From Polytrichum commune (lineage: Eukaryota; Streptophyta; Polytrichopsida; Polytrichales; Polytrichaceae): DNA of 64,000 nucleotides. The notes beneath the pieces were generated by a model, which saw only the letters and a program-made list of their open reading frames with translations, was not told the origin of the DNA and ran no database searches. The translations under genes were made by a program, and so were the position numbers. Positions 39,153 through 50,153 of this stretch are shown piece after piece (within the stretch, counting starts at the first letter, position 1; the number at the start of each line of letters is the position of its first letter). The DNA lies in NCBI GenBank assembly GCA_950295325.1, contig OX485805.1:31979501-32043500 (forward strand), in the 5' to 3' direction.

Positions 39153-40171
39153 TCGAAGGAGAGCTTACCATGGCCGCGTACATGAACTTGCTGCCTCCAA
39201 AGATGTTGTATACAGTCTCTCCACTGATTGCCAAGCTCTGCAACACTGACACGTAGAACTCCAACCTGAGCTCCAACGCGGGGAAAATAGTATACAGTGT
39301 CTCCTGCAGCAGTTCCTTGGGAGGGGGTGAGGAATGTTGTATATCTTCTTGAAAGTATTGTTTGCCTTCACAGGCGCTCTCCCATGCCTGAGTGCATTGT
39401 ATGTCAAGAAGATCAGGCTGACAGCTTCCACCTGCTTGTTGCCCCTGGCCTCGTTCATGGCCACGATCCCTTCCGTTTTTGCGGGCACATAGGTGCTGTG
39501 GTAGATGTTGTATTCAAACTTAATGGTATTTTTGTACAGCTCCGTCACAATGGATAGCTTCTCTTGTTCCACTATCCAAAGCCATACGTGAGGCTCCCTC
39601 ATGGTAGGCGATTTGTAGTCTTGAAACTTTGCCATGAAAGGGTTGTAGAAGGGCAAATCCTTTGCCCCTTGCCTCGCACCTCTTGGGATCCCCCTAAAAT
39701 CAATCAGGGCAAATGGGCAACCCCTGCGGTCCTCCCTCACCTCGGCCTTGCTGATGGTGCCGTCCCACTTAGAAAAAGTGGTCCTCTCCAACCCGGTGGT
39801 TACCAAACAAAATCTGGCCACTCCCTCGAATGTGGCCCTCCGCTTCCTCTCCAAAAACTTTATATAGAACTCCACCTCCTAGGGATTTGTCTCTGTTTTC
39901 TTGGTCCGCTTGTTCCCCTTCAGTTTCAAGACAGAGGCGTGTTCCTTAACTAGACTACGCATGGAAGAGCCATTGATGTTGTACCCGACCTTGAACTCCT
40001 TCCATCCAGCCCAGTTGATGTCTTCGTCGGCCTGGAATAGTTTGTACTCCGGGATGAGTGCGCCCAACTCCCTCATTGCGTTAGTCTTCAATTTGCGATG
40101 CTCGCACCACTCCTTGATGGAGTACGTTCCGGGCCTGTGCTTTGCCCTCTTCAAAAATATCTTCGGGTAGG

Positions 40172-41726
40172 TGTGAGGCCAAACCCACCACCCTTAAGCG
40201 TCCTAGTCCAGATGATGGGTTTGTGAATCACATGTGTAGTATCAAATCTCAATGATATAAGAAATATCCTTCATCTCAGTGAGCCTTCTAGTTCTAAAGT
40301 TCATGATGTTTTATTAATACTTGTTCCTGAACAAATGAGGCATTGGCCTTCTCAAGGGTCCATCCTGCGGCTTTGGCCACGCATGCCCGTAAAGACATTC
40401 CCCTAACACCCTTAATCTTTAATCCCTTTGCCTTGCCATTGCTAGGATCAATTGCATCCTCCATTCTTTGAACAAGTAACTTATTTTGACCAAGAAGATG
40501 CGAGTGTTTAAAAACATTGTTCTTAATGATCCACCCCAATTACATTTACTAGCAAATCACACCTCACGCTAACTAGCCTAATAAATCTAACACTTACACA
40601 TGTGCTAGAATAATCTAAAGTGCATAACTTGACCTATGCTTAGTTTTAGTGATAATACTCGATTTGGGCTAAGCTTTGGTCACCCAAGCATGCTCCCTAC
40701 TACCCAACTGCTTTTTAAGACCCAACCATCCACGGCTGCCCTAGCAGCAAGCTAGTTCGGTGCAGCTCCTTAGCTGCTCGGCAGCAGACTAACCTAGTTC
40801 GGTCCTTCAGCTGTTCTGCAGCAGACTAATCCCAGTTCAGGCCCTTCAGCTGCTCGGCAGCAGACTAATCCCAGTTCAGGCCCTTCAACTGTCCTGCAGC
40901 AGACTAACCCAATTCAAGCCCTTCAGCTGTTCTGCAGCAGATTAATCCCAGTTCAGGCCCTTCAGCTGTCCTGCAGCAGACTAACCCAGTTCGGTCCTTC
41001 AGCTGTTCTGCAGCAGTGCTTGGAGAGAATCTGATAAGTTCTACAAAACATTCTCAATTCCTAGTAATTAATCTAACATCCTTCTAATCTCTTAACTAAT
41101 AATTAACCTATCCTACTAATTTTATCAAGTTGACTACTAATCACACGTGTTTATCTAATAATTCTAAGGGCTCCCTCCACATGAGAGGGATTGAGAGAGA
41201 GAGCTTAACTCCCTCACTTCACTAAAAACTAATCAACCCACACACGTGGCTCAAGCTCTTAAGAGCTCGCCCTCTTGAGAGCACTTGATAGAGAGAGAGG
41301 TAAATGAGAGAAAAAACACCTTAAGTAGCAAAGAGGGAGAGAGGGAGAGAGGGAGAGAGAGGCGAGGATAGGGTGAGAGGATTAGCACCTCCAATCACAA
41401 TCCTTTAACCTTCTCCTCCAAAGTAGGGACTAATCCCCATCCACCAAGCTTCCTTCTTCCTAAACTAACAAGGTGGATCCAAAAGTGGGCATTTAACCCG
41501 CGGAGCTCACCTTGCTTCACCTTACCCCCTACTCACAATATCAAGGCATACTCTTATTCAAATCAACCCTTGAAATAATCACACAACACCACCTAATGCC
41601 TAAAGTTAAATCCACACCACTCTTCACTCTTTTTATGTTTTGTGAATAATCATAACACATCAAAGTCAAACTAAAATTGATTTCGAAGAGTTAATCACCA
41701 CATGTGGGCACCTTTTTGGGCTCATA
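40172..41726 (-). mobile_element. Solo LTR, family X, copy X2, inserted in cassette A gene 1
   Basis: It starts TGTGAGGCCAAACC and ends TTTTTGGGCTCATA (terminal CA mutated to TA). The direct repeat GTAGG flanks it (40167-40171 and 41727-41731). It is inverted relative to X1. It lies in the coding sequence of gene 1 between codons for TIPY and PKIFLK; removing the element and one target copy restores the frame and the match to copy B (HPKIVFLK). It has a CAGCTGTTCTGCAGCAGACT minisatellite (40740-41015), a GA-rich run (41330-41365) and the small ORF. Confidence 0.95.
40294..40464 (-). CDS. Conserved 56-residue ORF inside LTR copy X2
   Basis: ATG at 40464, stop at 40294. It starts MEDAIDPSNGKAKG and shares SLRACVAKAAGWTLEK with the X1 ORF, with start codon and position in the LTR also matching (about nucleotide 1,263 of 1,555, against 1,303 of 1,597). 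The C-terminal residues differ between copies. Its role is unknown. Confidence 0.5.
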   Translation of the reverse strand: MEDAIDPSNGKAKGLKIKGVRGMSLRACVAKAAGWTLEKANASFVQEQVLIKHHEL

Positions 41727-42089
41727 GTAGGGGATTGTTCTCCCGACGGTGTTCCCAAGAGCATGCACTGCACATCTCTGCAATTCGGACTCCGTCAACC
41801 CCTGAAGCGGCCTAAAAAATTCCCTCAGCAGCGGAGGGGCTTCCCCAGTCTTCTCCTTGTTATATTTTTCTTTAGTGTCGGGGTTGACGAGATCCCCCGC
41901 ACTGTGAGCATCAAAAAACTGGGTCCACAAATCCCATGTGTCTATGTTGCAACAAATAAGACGGAGCTCACCCTTCAGCTCGAGCACCGACTTCGTTGAC
42001 GTGGACTTCATGTCGATGGAAGAGAATTTATCTACCATCGCATCGCAAAACGCCTGGATTAGAAGAAAATAATGTCAGTGGGCAACTAA

Positions 42090-42168
42090 ATACGAACGCA
42101 CGTTCGTAAATATAATGATGAAGAATGTTGAAAATGAACATGAGAGTTACGAATGATCGTTCGTAAAC
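42090..42168. repeat. Cassette A palindromes in intron 1 of gene 1
   Basis: Two palindromes (42090-42111 and 42147-42168) lie in the 119-bp intron, one directly abutting the splice donor. Copy B's intron 1 has six palindromes at the same place. Confidence 0.9.
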
Positions 42169-43496
42169 TTACCTTCCATTGTGGAGACTGGTTTTTCGCA
42201 TTCTCCCTCTCCTTTGGTGGGCACCCATGTGCAACCCACACGTCTCTCGCAGCCACTATGTTTGCTACCCACGACGCTTCAAACGCCTTGATTTTATTTC
42301 CGGAATTCAGAAATGTCGAAATTTTCTGGAGCTTGTCCCAGTCGTCAAACCAGACCAGGAACGCTTTCCAGTAACGCAGGTCCCCCTTGAGCTCATACTG
42401 GAAATTATCGTCCTTTAGAATGATCTGCGAGGCCTCCAAGTTGTGTTGTCCATCAATAATCCATAACTCCCCGTTCTGGATTCGTGCCCAATCCTTTTCC
42501 GTGGGACGGGAAGTGAAACCTTTTGGCATAATACACACAGTTTGCCTATCCCACTTCACATTGTTCATCAAGTTATTTATTTGCCACTTCACACCCCCGC
42601 TTTCACGTGACCTCACCACCCACTTGTTCGGGGATTTCTCACATCTGAAGCAGTCCACGTTGAAGGTGAAGTGCCGTCCCATGGGCCAGCAATCCTTCGA
42701 GTAATTGTTGAAGTCTCGAAGGATACGAGTCGCCTTTGTAGCATCAGGGTTTTCTCCCTTTTTCAATGTAGTCGGCATGACAGGCGGCGAGTTGACCTCC
42801 ACAGTCTCCGTTACACCAGACTTCTCCATGTCGTCCCTAGTTCTTTTAGATGGCGTGGAGTGTCTGCTTGGCCCTTCTGTCAATCTGCTACCTGTTGGCA
42901 CTGGCCGCGGCGCACTTCTGGAACCTCTTGCTCCGGATGCAGTAGGTTTTTTTGGACTTTTTTTCTTCTTGTTAGCCTTGGCGACGGCACTGTTATACTT
43001 GGAAATGTTTAGGGCCAATGCAGTGAGCTTCCTGGCAGTCCAATGTTGGCTGAGGCTGTACTTTGTGAAGAGGTTAATCAGGTCTAAATGCTTTGCATCC
43101 TCTACAACATTATTCTGTGCGTATGTATGGGAGAAAGGGCGCCTCCTGAAGTCCAGCAGGAGGTTGATGTGGTCTTTTTTGTTCTTCATTTCCAAAATGA
43201 CAAAATCACCCTGTGCCTCTATAGACTCTATCCCCCAGGTCTTCATCTGCACCCACTGCTCAGGCTGGTCTGGCCTTGTCTCCAACTCGTATGTGAACCT
43301 AAGGACGAACAATCCGCCATCGTTTTTCTCTGGGAGAGCCGTCCACTCCCCGATGAATTCATCTTTGGGGACGTACTTGTCGTTGCCATTGTCATCTGTC
43401 ACTAACTCCGGAAGGCGATCCAACTGTACCGCGAACATCTCTATTGCGCTCCTGCCTGGTTTAGCCATCTGCAATATAAGACACTTTCAGTATTGC

Positions 43497-43900
43497 ATTT
43501 ACGAACGCGAGTTCGTATTTCTGGTTGCTTTGATGTTCATATGGTGCAATCAAAAGGTATGGGGATCGTTTTTGAGATTCATTTTTATTAGTTATTGGAT
43601 GTACATATTTATGTCCATGCCTCTTTGTGGATATACGAACGCGCGTTCGTAAATCTTGTGTATGTTTGCATCCCTGTTTACGAACGACCGTTCGTAAATT
43701 TAGGATATTGATGTGTGATTACTGTGTATTTACGAACGGACATTCGCAATTACATGATGTTCCTTATTTAGTCAATTACGAACGCACGTTCGCAAATGTA
43801 TAGGGTGAGTGCGTATTTTACGAACGCACGTTCGTAAAAGTAAAGGGGTTGGTGTATTAGATGTATACACGCCACATTTACGAACGATCGTTCGTAAATG
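43497..43900. repeat. Cassette A palindrome cluster in the leader of gene 1
   Basis: Seven copies of TTACGAACGNNCGTTCGTAA: about 43499-43519, 43633-43654, 43677-43699, 43729-43751, 43775-43796, 43816-43838 and 43877-43900. Central dinucleotides vary (CG, AC, GA, CA, AT). They lie just upstream of the TTGCAG-ATG start, probably in a leader intron or promoter. Confidence 0.95.
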
Positions 43901-45369
43901 TGGTCATGTGTGTGTATGATAATAAATGCTTTGTCCGTACATATACGAATACGAATACATACGAATACGTATGTATTGGTTTATGAATGTTGCGATCAAC
44001 ATGGGTTGGATTTCTACTTGCAACTCTTGATCAAAATGATGAAACACAAAGTGCAATATGGAATCACAACAAAATTTCAGATTCAGTGATTGAGAATTCA
44101 TAATGAAGAGGAAAGTCCTAATTCATACAAAACATGCCAAAGCTCATAATGCATAAAACAAAACACATGGTATTCAACAAAGAAGAATTTCAGATTGCAA
44201 AGAAGTGTTTTGAAAAGGAAAGTTGTACTCACATTGAATTGTTGCACACACAAAACCTGTTGCCTGCTACTCAGAAACCAGAAACCTCACAAATGCACTG
44301 AATTCACTTTCAAATGCAATCTTCTACCCTCGCTCCTTTCTCACACTCTCAAGCCTTCAGAACTTATATACAAATCCTACAAATATTCTGTACACACAAC
44401 TCACAAGCCTTTAAAACTCAAGTTTTCTGAAACTCTCAAGCTTTTTGAAACTCTCAAGCTTTCTAAAACTCTCAACCTCTCAAGATTTCTAAAACTCTCA
44501 ACCTCTTAAGCTTCCTCAAACTCTCACCCTCTCAAGCGATCCTACTCTCAAGCTTCTGACAATGCGCGGCAAAGAAAACATATAATATGCGGCTAAACAA
44601 ATGGCAAGGGCTTCGCCACACCTAAGCTCTCCTCTCCTCCTCTGGTCCAAATGACAAATGAGGAGGAAAGGAAGAGGCGCGGGGAGGTACCCGGCACCGC
44701 TAGGGTTTTCTGGCGGCGGCCACGTGGCTGATGGCCACTGGCTAGGGCTGGGAGGGGGGGGAGGGGAGGGGGAGGGGAGGCATGGGGGTGGTTAATGGGG
44801 ATGGGGAGGGAATGGGGAGGGGAGGGATGGGGGTGGGGGAATAGCATGGGAAGATGGATGCATGAGGGTTTAGGAAATAAGAAATACGAAATGGTGGGAG
44901 CTTAGTTCGGGGACATGAATTTTACATTCCCTTTAATACCTCTACAGTTGGATTCCTTGTAAATATATTTTAGAAAAGTATGTTCAGTTAATTTGTACAA
45001 CACAATGCATGTCATTTAGTAGGTTTTTGATGAAGAATCCACCCCAATGTGTATATGGTGTTTTGCAAAATAGAGTTTTCATAAACCACACATCCTTAAA
45101 GTTGTCCTTAAAGGGGCTATCTGATTCTCCTCAAGAAGTGGGAGAAAATTCAATTTTCAATACGATGTCATTAATTTCATGAGGTGTTAGCTTGACCCAC
45201 GTTTAATATGATATTTAGTGTTAGATACTCTAAATACGAACGCATAGTATACTAAGTATCACTAACGATCTAAATCCTAAGCCCACAAACCACATAGACA
45301 ACTATCACAAACCCTATACACTAACTCCAAACCCTAAACCCTAACCCCTAAACCCTACATCTTTTTATC
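43901..45369. other. Low-complexity 5' region of cassette A and telomere-like tract
   Basis: No gene was seen. 44400-44550 repeats AAACTCTCAAGCTTTCT-like units. 44750-44840 is G-rich (GGGAGGGGAGGG) on the plus strand. Cassette B has comparable CT-rich repeats at the same relative place, so this may be the promoter/leader. AAACCCTAAACCCTAA at 45328-45357 is an interstitial telomere-type repeat. Confidence 0.5.
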
Positions 45370-46621
45370 TTATCAACCTTTTATTGAAGGATTCAATAGG
45401 AGTAGAGAAAAGATTGCACAAACATTCACACATACACAAAGGCATATGAACAATGCTTGGAATGAGATGATTTCCTCACCCCCGGCCTTGCCTTTTATTC
45501 ATAAGTTTAGGTTACATTGTGCCGGCCAACCTGTCGCGCACCTCTCCATGAGGAGTGCCCGAAACACCATGGGCACAAGGGGGACCCCGGAGTGACACCC
45601 GGGACTTGTCACGCCGTTGGTGAGAGGGCCCAAGTGATCCTAGTGTGGGTGAGGGCCCCGGGCGTTGGGAACGCCTCCCACCCACGAAGATTAGGAGGCA
45701 CAAGGGTAAGGCCATGAGTTATGCGTAGCTCATGGCGTGGTGATTCTAGAATGCTCAAGAACACCTCAATCGGAGGTGTGAGCTAGGAGTTATGGCCATT
45801 TGAGTGGGGCGCTGTCCCGGGACAGCGCCCTGGTACAGCAGTGCCTGGGAGTGATTCCCGGGACTGCCAAGGTTCAAACAGGCATAACTTCCTCAATACT
45901 TGCCCGAATGGGGCAAGTGAGGAGTCCATCGGCATCTACGTGAAGCGCAGATGAAGATGGAGTGGTTGGTTGTTATGATCAGACATCATACAAGGAAGTT
46001 ATGATGGTCTGAAGCTGCTGGGGGGTTCTAGGCCCAGCAGCTAAAGGAAAATGTCCACTTGGCCCCAACTCTTGGTAGAGAGACAAGAGGTTGGTTGACG
46101 GTGGGGTAGGGGCCCCGCGTGAAGTCCTAGAGCCTTATATGGGTGAGGTGGTATGGCCTCACCCACCCGAGGCCGAACGGCACGGCCTCCATGGGCATTG
46201 GCCCATTGTGAGGCCATAGTTGCCTAGTATGGTTCGGGTTGTTGTAGTGTTGCTCCGGCAACGCGATGATCAACATAGGATTGGACTTCCATCCATGGAT
46301 GGAAGTCCACATTGGGGAAATGGGTTACCGATTAAGGGGTGAGTCCCGAAAGCAAAGTAGGAGGGTTGGTTCCCTCCTATGAACTATTGGTCCGGGGTAA
46401 GAGGAGCTATCCATTAGCATGGCGGAATGCGAATGGTTAGCGCTCGTAACCTTTGCTAGAAACGAGAATTGACAAGATTGTTAAGAGACCTAGCAAGGGT
46501 TGCGACACAACCCTAGCTTGGTGGCCAACCCTAACTTCGGCGGCCAACCCTAAACCGAGCGTTGACTTCTCGGTTTTCGTTGACTCTTTATTTACCAATG
46601 CAACCTTTGACCAAGAGCAAC
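45370..46621 (-). mobile_element. Copia 3' LTR remnant, interrupted by a chromovirus LTR
   Basis: On the minus strand, the sequence after the Copia stop codon has a purine-rich tract (ATGGAGAAAGAAAGCC) and then TGTTGCTCTTGG, a typical LTR start, at 46621. It resumes beyond the nested LTR (45532-46507) with AATAAAAGG-type polyadenylation signals. The LTR's far end, near 45370, is approximate. Confidence 0.6.
45532..46507 (+). mobile_element. Solo LTR, chromovirus family, copy 1
   Basis: A 976-bp LTR with ends TGTCGC...GCGACA, flanked by the 5-bp repeat CAACC (45527-45531 and 46508-46512). It is in the opposite orientation to copies 2-4. By the polypurine-tract argument at copy 4, its sense direction is plus. 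Confidence 0.95.
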
Positions 46622-46622
46622 A

Positions 46623-47600
46623 TTAAGGCTTTCTTTCTCCATTCAAAGCCTTTCCTTCTACACTCTCACTTTGCGAATTGTCAAAGACATCTAAGCCCAT
46701 TGTCCTACTTAATGAATGATGCCTATCCTTTGCTAATGCTTTTGTTAGTACATCCGCTATCATATGCTCCGTAGGACAATAACACAAACATATCTCTTCC
46801 GTCTCTAATTTCTCCCTAATGAAATGGTGTTGCATGTCGATGTGTTTGGTGCGGGAGTGATGCATGGGATTCTTAGCAAGTTGTATGCAACCTTGGTTAT
46901 CACACATGATGGATGTGGCTCCTTCTTGCACATATCCCACGTCCGCCAATAGTTGTCGTAGTCAAATCGCCTCCTTTGTACATTGGCTAGTAGCCATGTA
47001 TTCCGCATCCGTTGTGGACAATGCAATGGTGGGTTGTTTCTTGCATTTCCTCGAAATGGCTCCACGGCCCACAAGAAATACGTACCCCGTCGTAGACCGT
47101 CGGTCATTGGTGTCGCCCGCCCAATCCGCATCGCAAAATCCTACCAAAGATATGTCGTTACCTCCAAAGGAAAGTTTGAGTTCCAAACTCCCCTTCAAAT
47201 ACCTCAAGATACGTTTCATGGCCATCCAATGCGACGGACCAGCCTTGGCCATAAATTGACTCACCGTACTTACCGCAAATGCGAGGTCCGGCCGTGTGCC
47301 CACCATGGTATACATGACAGATCCCACCGCCGCTTTGTACGGCACCCCTTCCATCTCCATTTGCACATTGCCAAATTCCTCATCCGAAAGTTTCAACAAC
47401 TTGGAATTTGCATCTGATGGGGTTGCCACCGGTTTGCAATCTTCCATGTTGAAACGCCTCAACACCTCCTCGATGTAGCTTGTTTGGCTCATGGTGATGG
47501 TGTGGGTCTTCCTATCCCTTTGAAATTGCACACCTAAACAATAATTCAACTCCCCGAGGTCACTCATCTCAAACTCAACATTCACCACCGAGTGGGGGAC
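46623..47600 (-). pseudogene. Ty1/Copia polyprotein fragment (RT end and RNase H)
   Basis: It encodes the C-terminal reverse transcriptase and RNase H part of a Copia retrotransposon: FEMSDLGELNYCLGVQF, GTRPDLAFAVS, FCDADWAGD, RRSTTGYVF, STTDAEYMA, TKHIDMQHHFIRE and the terminal ADVLTKAL. An in-frame TGA (46962-46964) lies where Copia proteins have EAIWLRQLL, so Trp became a stop. The 5' part of the gene is missing: near 47600 the sequence switches to a Gypsy element on the other strand. Confidence 0.9.
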
Positions 47601-47967
47601 GTTTGCCTTCAACCGGATGCCCTTCGGACTGTGCAACGCTCCCGGTACGTTCCAGAGACTCATGATGGATATCTTCAAGGATTTTTTAAGACACTTCCTA
47701 GAGGTATTTATAGATGACTTCGCAGTTTTCAGTCTACGGACGGAACACCACCAGTTCCTCCGGAGGACCTTCCAAAGATGCCAAGAAACCGGATTAAAGT
47801 TACACCCGGGCAAGTGCTTCCTAGGAATGGAAGCCAGAGTCATACTGGGACACGTGGTTAGCAAACAGGGTTTGGAAGTAGATTCGGACATAGTCAGAGC
47901 CATTTTGGCTCTTCTAGCCTCCACGACGGTCCGAGAAGTCCGGGGATTCCTTGGGTGCGTGGGGTAC

Positions 47968-48928
47968 TGTCGCAACCCTTGCTAGGTCCCTTAACAATCT
48001 TGCCAATTTTCGTTTCTAGCAAAGGTTACGAGCGCTAACCATTCGCATTCCGCCATGCTAATAGATAGCTCCTCTTACCCCGGACCAATACTTCATAGGA
48101 GGGAACCAACCCTCCTACTTTGCTTTCGGGACTCACCCCTTAATCGGTAACCCATTTCCCCAATGTGGACTTCCATCCATGGAAGTCCAATCCTATGTTG
48201 ATCATCGCGTTGCCGGAGCAACACTACAACAACCCCAACCATACTAGGCAACTATGGCCTCACAATAGGCCAAAGCCCATGGAGGCCGTGCCGTTCGGCC
48301 TCGGGTGGGTGAGGCCACACCACCTCACCCATATAAGCCTCTAGGACTCTACACGGAGCCCCTACCCCACCGCCAACCAACCTCTTGTCTCTCTACCAAG
48401 AGTTGGGGCCAAGTGGACATTTTCCCTTAGCTGCTGGGCCTAGAAACCCCCCAGCAGCTTCAGACCATCATAACTTCCTTGTATGATGTCTGATCATAAC
48501 AACCAACCACTCCATCCTCATCTACGCTTCACGTAGATGCCGATGGACTCCTCGCTTGCCCCATTCGGGCAAGTCTTGAGGAAGTTATGCCTGTTTGAAC
48601 CTTGGCAGTCCCGGGAATCACTCCCAGGCACTGCTGTACCAGGGCGCTGTCCCCACTCAAATGACCATAACTCCTAGCTCACACCTCCGATTGAGGTGAT
48701 CTTGAGCATTCTAGAATCACCACGCCATGAGCTACGCATAGCTCATGGCCTCACCCTCATGCCTCCTAGTCTTTGTGGGTGGGAGGCGTTCCCAACGCCC
48801 GGGGCCCTCACCCACACTAGGATCACTTGGGCCCTCTCACCAACGGCGCCACAAGTCCCGGGTGTCACTCCGGGGTCCCCCTTGTGCCCATGGTGTTTCG
48901 GCCACTCCTCATGGAGAGGTGCGCGACA
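47968..48928 (-). mobile_element. Solo LTR, chromovirus family, copy 2, in the Gypsy gene
   Basis: A 961-bp LTR with ends TGTCGCAACC...GTGCGCGACA and 5-bp target duplication GGTAC (47963-47967 and 48929-48933). No internal retroelement DNA accompanies it. Confidence 0.95.
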
Positions 48929-49179
48929 GGTACTATCGGAGGTTTATAGCCTCCTATGCTAAGGTAGCTACACCCTTGACTGAGCTCCTAAAGCGGGAAA
49001 CGGACTTCGTCTGGACGGATAGACGGCAACAAGCTTTCGAGCAACTCAAGAGGGCCTTGACCACGGCGCCCATTCTTTCCCCGCCGGATTGGGAACAGGA
49101 GTTCCATGTAACCTTGGATGCTTCCGGATGGTGCGTTGGAGCCATACTATGGCAATACCAAGAGGGCCGGAGGGAAGGC

Positions 49180-50153
49180 TGTCGCAACCCTTGCTAGCCC
49201 CCCTTGACCATCTTGGTTATTTTGAATTCTAGCAAAGGTTACGAGTGGCTAACCCTTAGCATTCCGCCATGCTAATGGATAGCTCCTCTTACCCCGGACC
49301 AATAGTTCATAGGAGGGAACCAACCCTCCTACTTTGCTTTCGGGACTCACCCCTTAATCGGTAACCCATTTCCCCAATGTGGACTTCCATCCATGGAAGT
49401 CCAATCCTATGTTGATCATCGCGTTGCCGGGGCAACACTACAACAACCCGAACCATACTAGGCAACTATGGCCTCACAATGGGCCAATGCCCATGGAGGC
49501 CGTGCCGTTCGGCCTCGGGTGGGTGAGGCCACACCACCTCACCCATATAAGCCTCTAGGACTCTACGCGGGGCCCCTACCCCACCGTCAACCAACCTCTT
49601 GTCTCTCTACCAAGAGTTGGGGCCAAGTGGACATTTTCCCTTAGCCGCTGGGCCTAGAAGCCCCCAGCAGCTTCAGACCATCATAACTTCCTTGTATGAT
49701 GTCTGATTCCAGCAACCAACCACTCCATCTTCATCTACGCGTCACGTAGATGCCGATGGACTCCTCACTTGCCCCATTCGGGCAAGTGGTGAGGAAGTTA
49801 TGCCTGTTTGAACCTTGGCAGTCCCGGGAATCACTCCCAGGCACTGCTGTAGCAGGGCGCTGTCCCGGGACAGCGCCCCACTCAAATGGCCATAACTCCT
49901 AGCTCACACCTCCGATTGAGGTGTTCTTGAGCATTCTAGAATCACTACGCCATGAGCTACGCATAACTCATGGCCTTACCCTTGTGCCTCCTAGTCTTCG
50001 TGGATGGGAGGCGTTCCCAACGCCCGGGGACCTCATCCACACTAGGATCACTTGGGCCCTCTCACCAACGGCGCCACAAGTCCCGGGTGTCACTCCGGGG
50101 TCCCCCTTGTGCCCATGGTGTTTCGGCCACTCCTCATGGAGAGGTACGCGACA
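49180..50153 (-). mobile_element. Solo LTR, chromovirus family, copy 3, in the same Gypsy gene
   Basis: A 974-bp LTR with ends TGTCGCAACC...GTACGCGACA and target duplication AAGGC (49175-49179 and 50154-50158). It is the same family and orientation as copy 2, but an independent insertion 250 bp away. Confidence 0.95.

Larger units (their letters stand above)
37544..43468 (-). pseudogene. Cassette gene 1 (copy A): DGQH-motif / methyltransferase-like protein
   Basis: Exon 1 43468-42173; exon 2 42053-39169, split by LTR X2; exon 3 from 39016. Exon 1 (432 codons) carries MPKGFTSRPTEKDW and then LWIIDGQHNLEAS (Asp339), similar to DGQHR-type ParB-fold domains (DndB-like). Exon 2 ends with LRLEFYVSVLQ, GETVYNIFGGSKFMYAAM, which resembles motif I of beta-class DNA amino-methyltransferases, though GSK replaces GSG. 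Exon 3 starts MLGL and is long, coiled-coil and disordered. Damage: X2 at 40172-41726; TAG near 39879 after KTETNP; a frameshift in a C run near 39317; and TGA at 37817-37819, after which the same frame stays open to 37544, giving copy B's length. The ATG follows TTGCAG, so a leader intron is likely. Function in the element is inferred: DNA recognition and/or modification. Confidence 0.7.
33127..45360 (-). mobile_element. Cassette A: unclassified mobile-element-like locus
   Basis: Three minus-strand genes (37544-43468, 34587-35354, 33495-34453) match cassette B (50.8-59.6 kb) in order, exon structure and protein motifs. The locus is dotted with the palindrome TTACGAACGNNCGTTCGTAA, about 17 copies including degenerate ones. 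A possible left end is AACACTATATTCG at 33125-33137, also found at the left of cassette B. No right end or target duplication was identified, so the outer limits are estimates. Two solo LTRs (X1, X2) have inserted into it, and its main gene has a stop and a frameshift; this copy is dead. I could not assign it to a known transposon superfamily. Confidence 0.6.

Noticed and set aside
42705..43652. 315-residue plus-strand ORF
   Set aside because: It is antisense to exon 1 of cassette A gene 1 and runs through the palindrome cluster; it has no recognisable domain.
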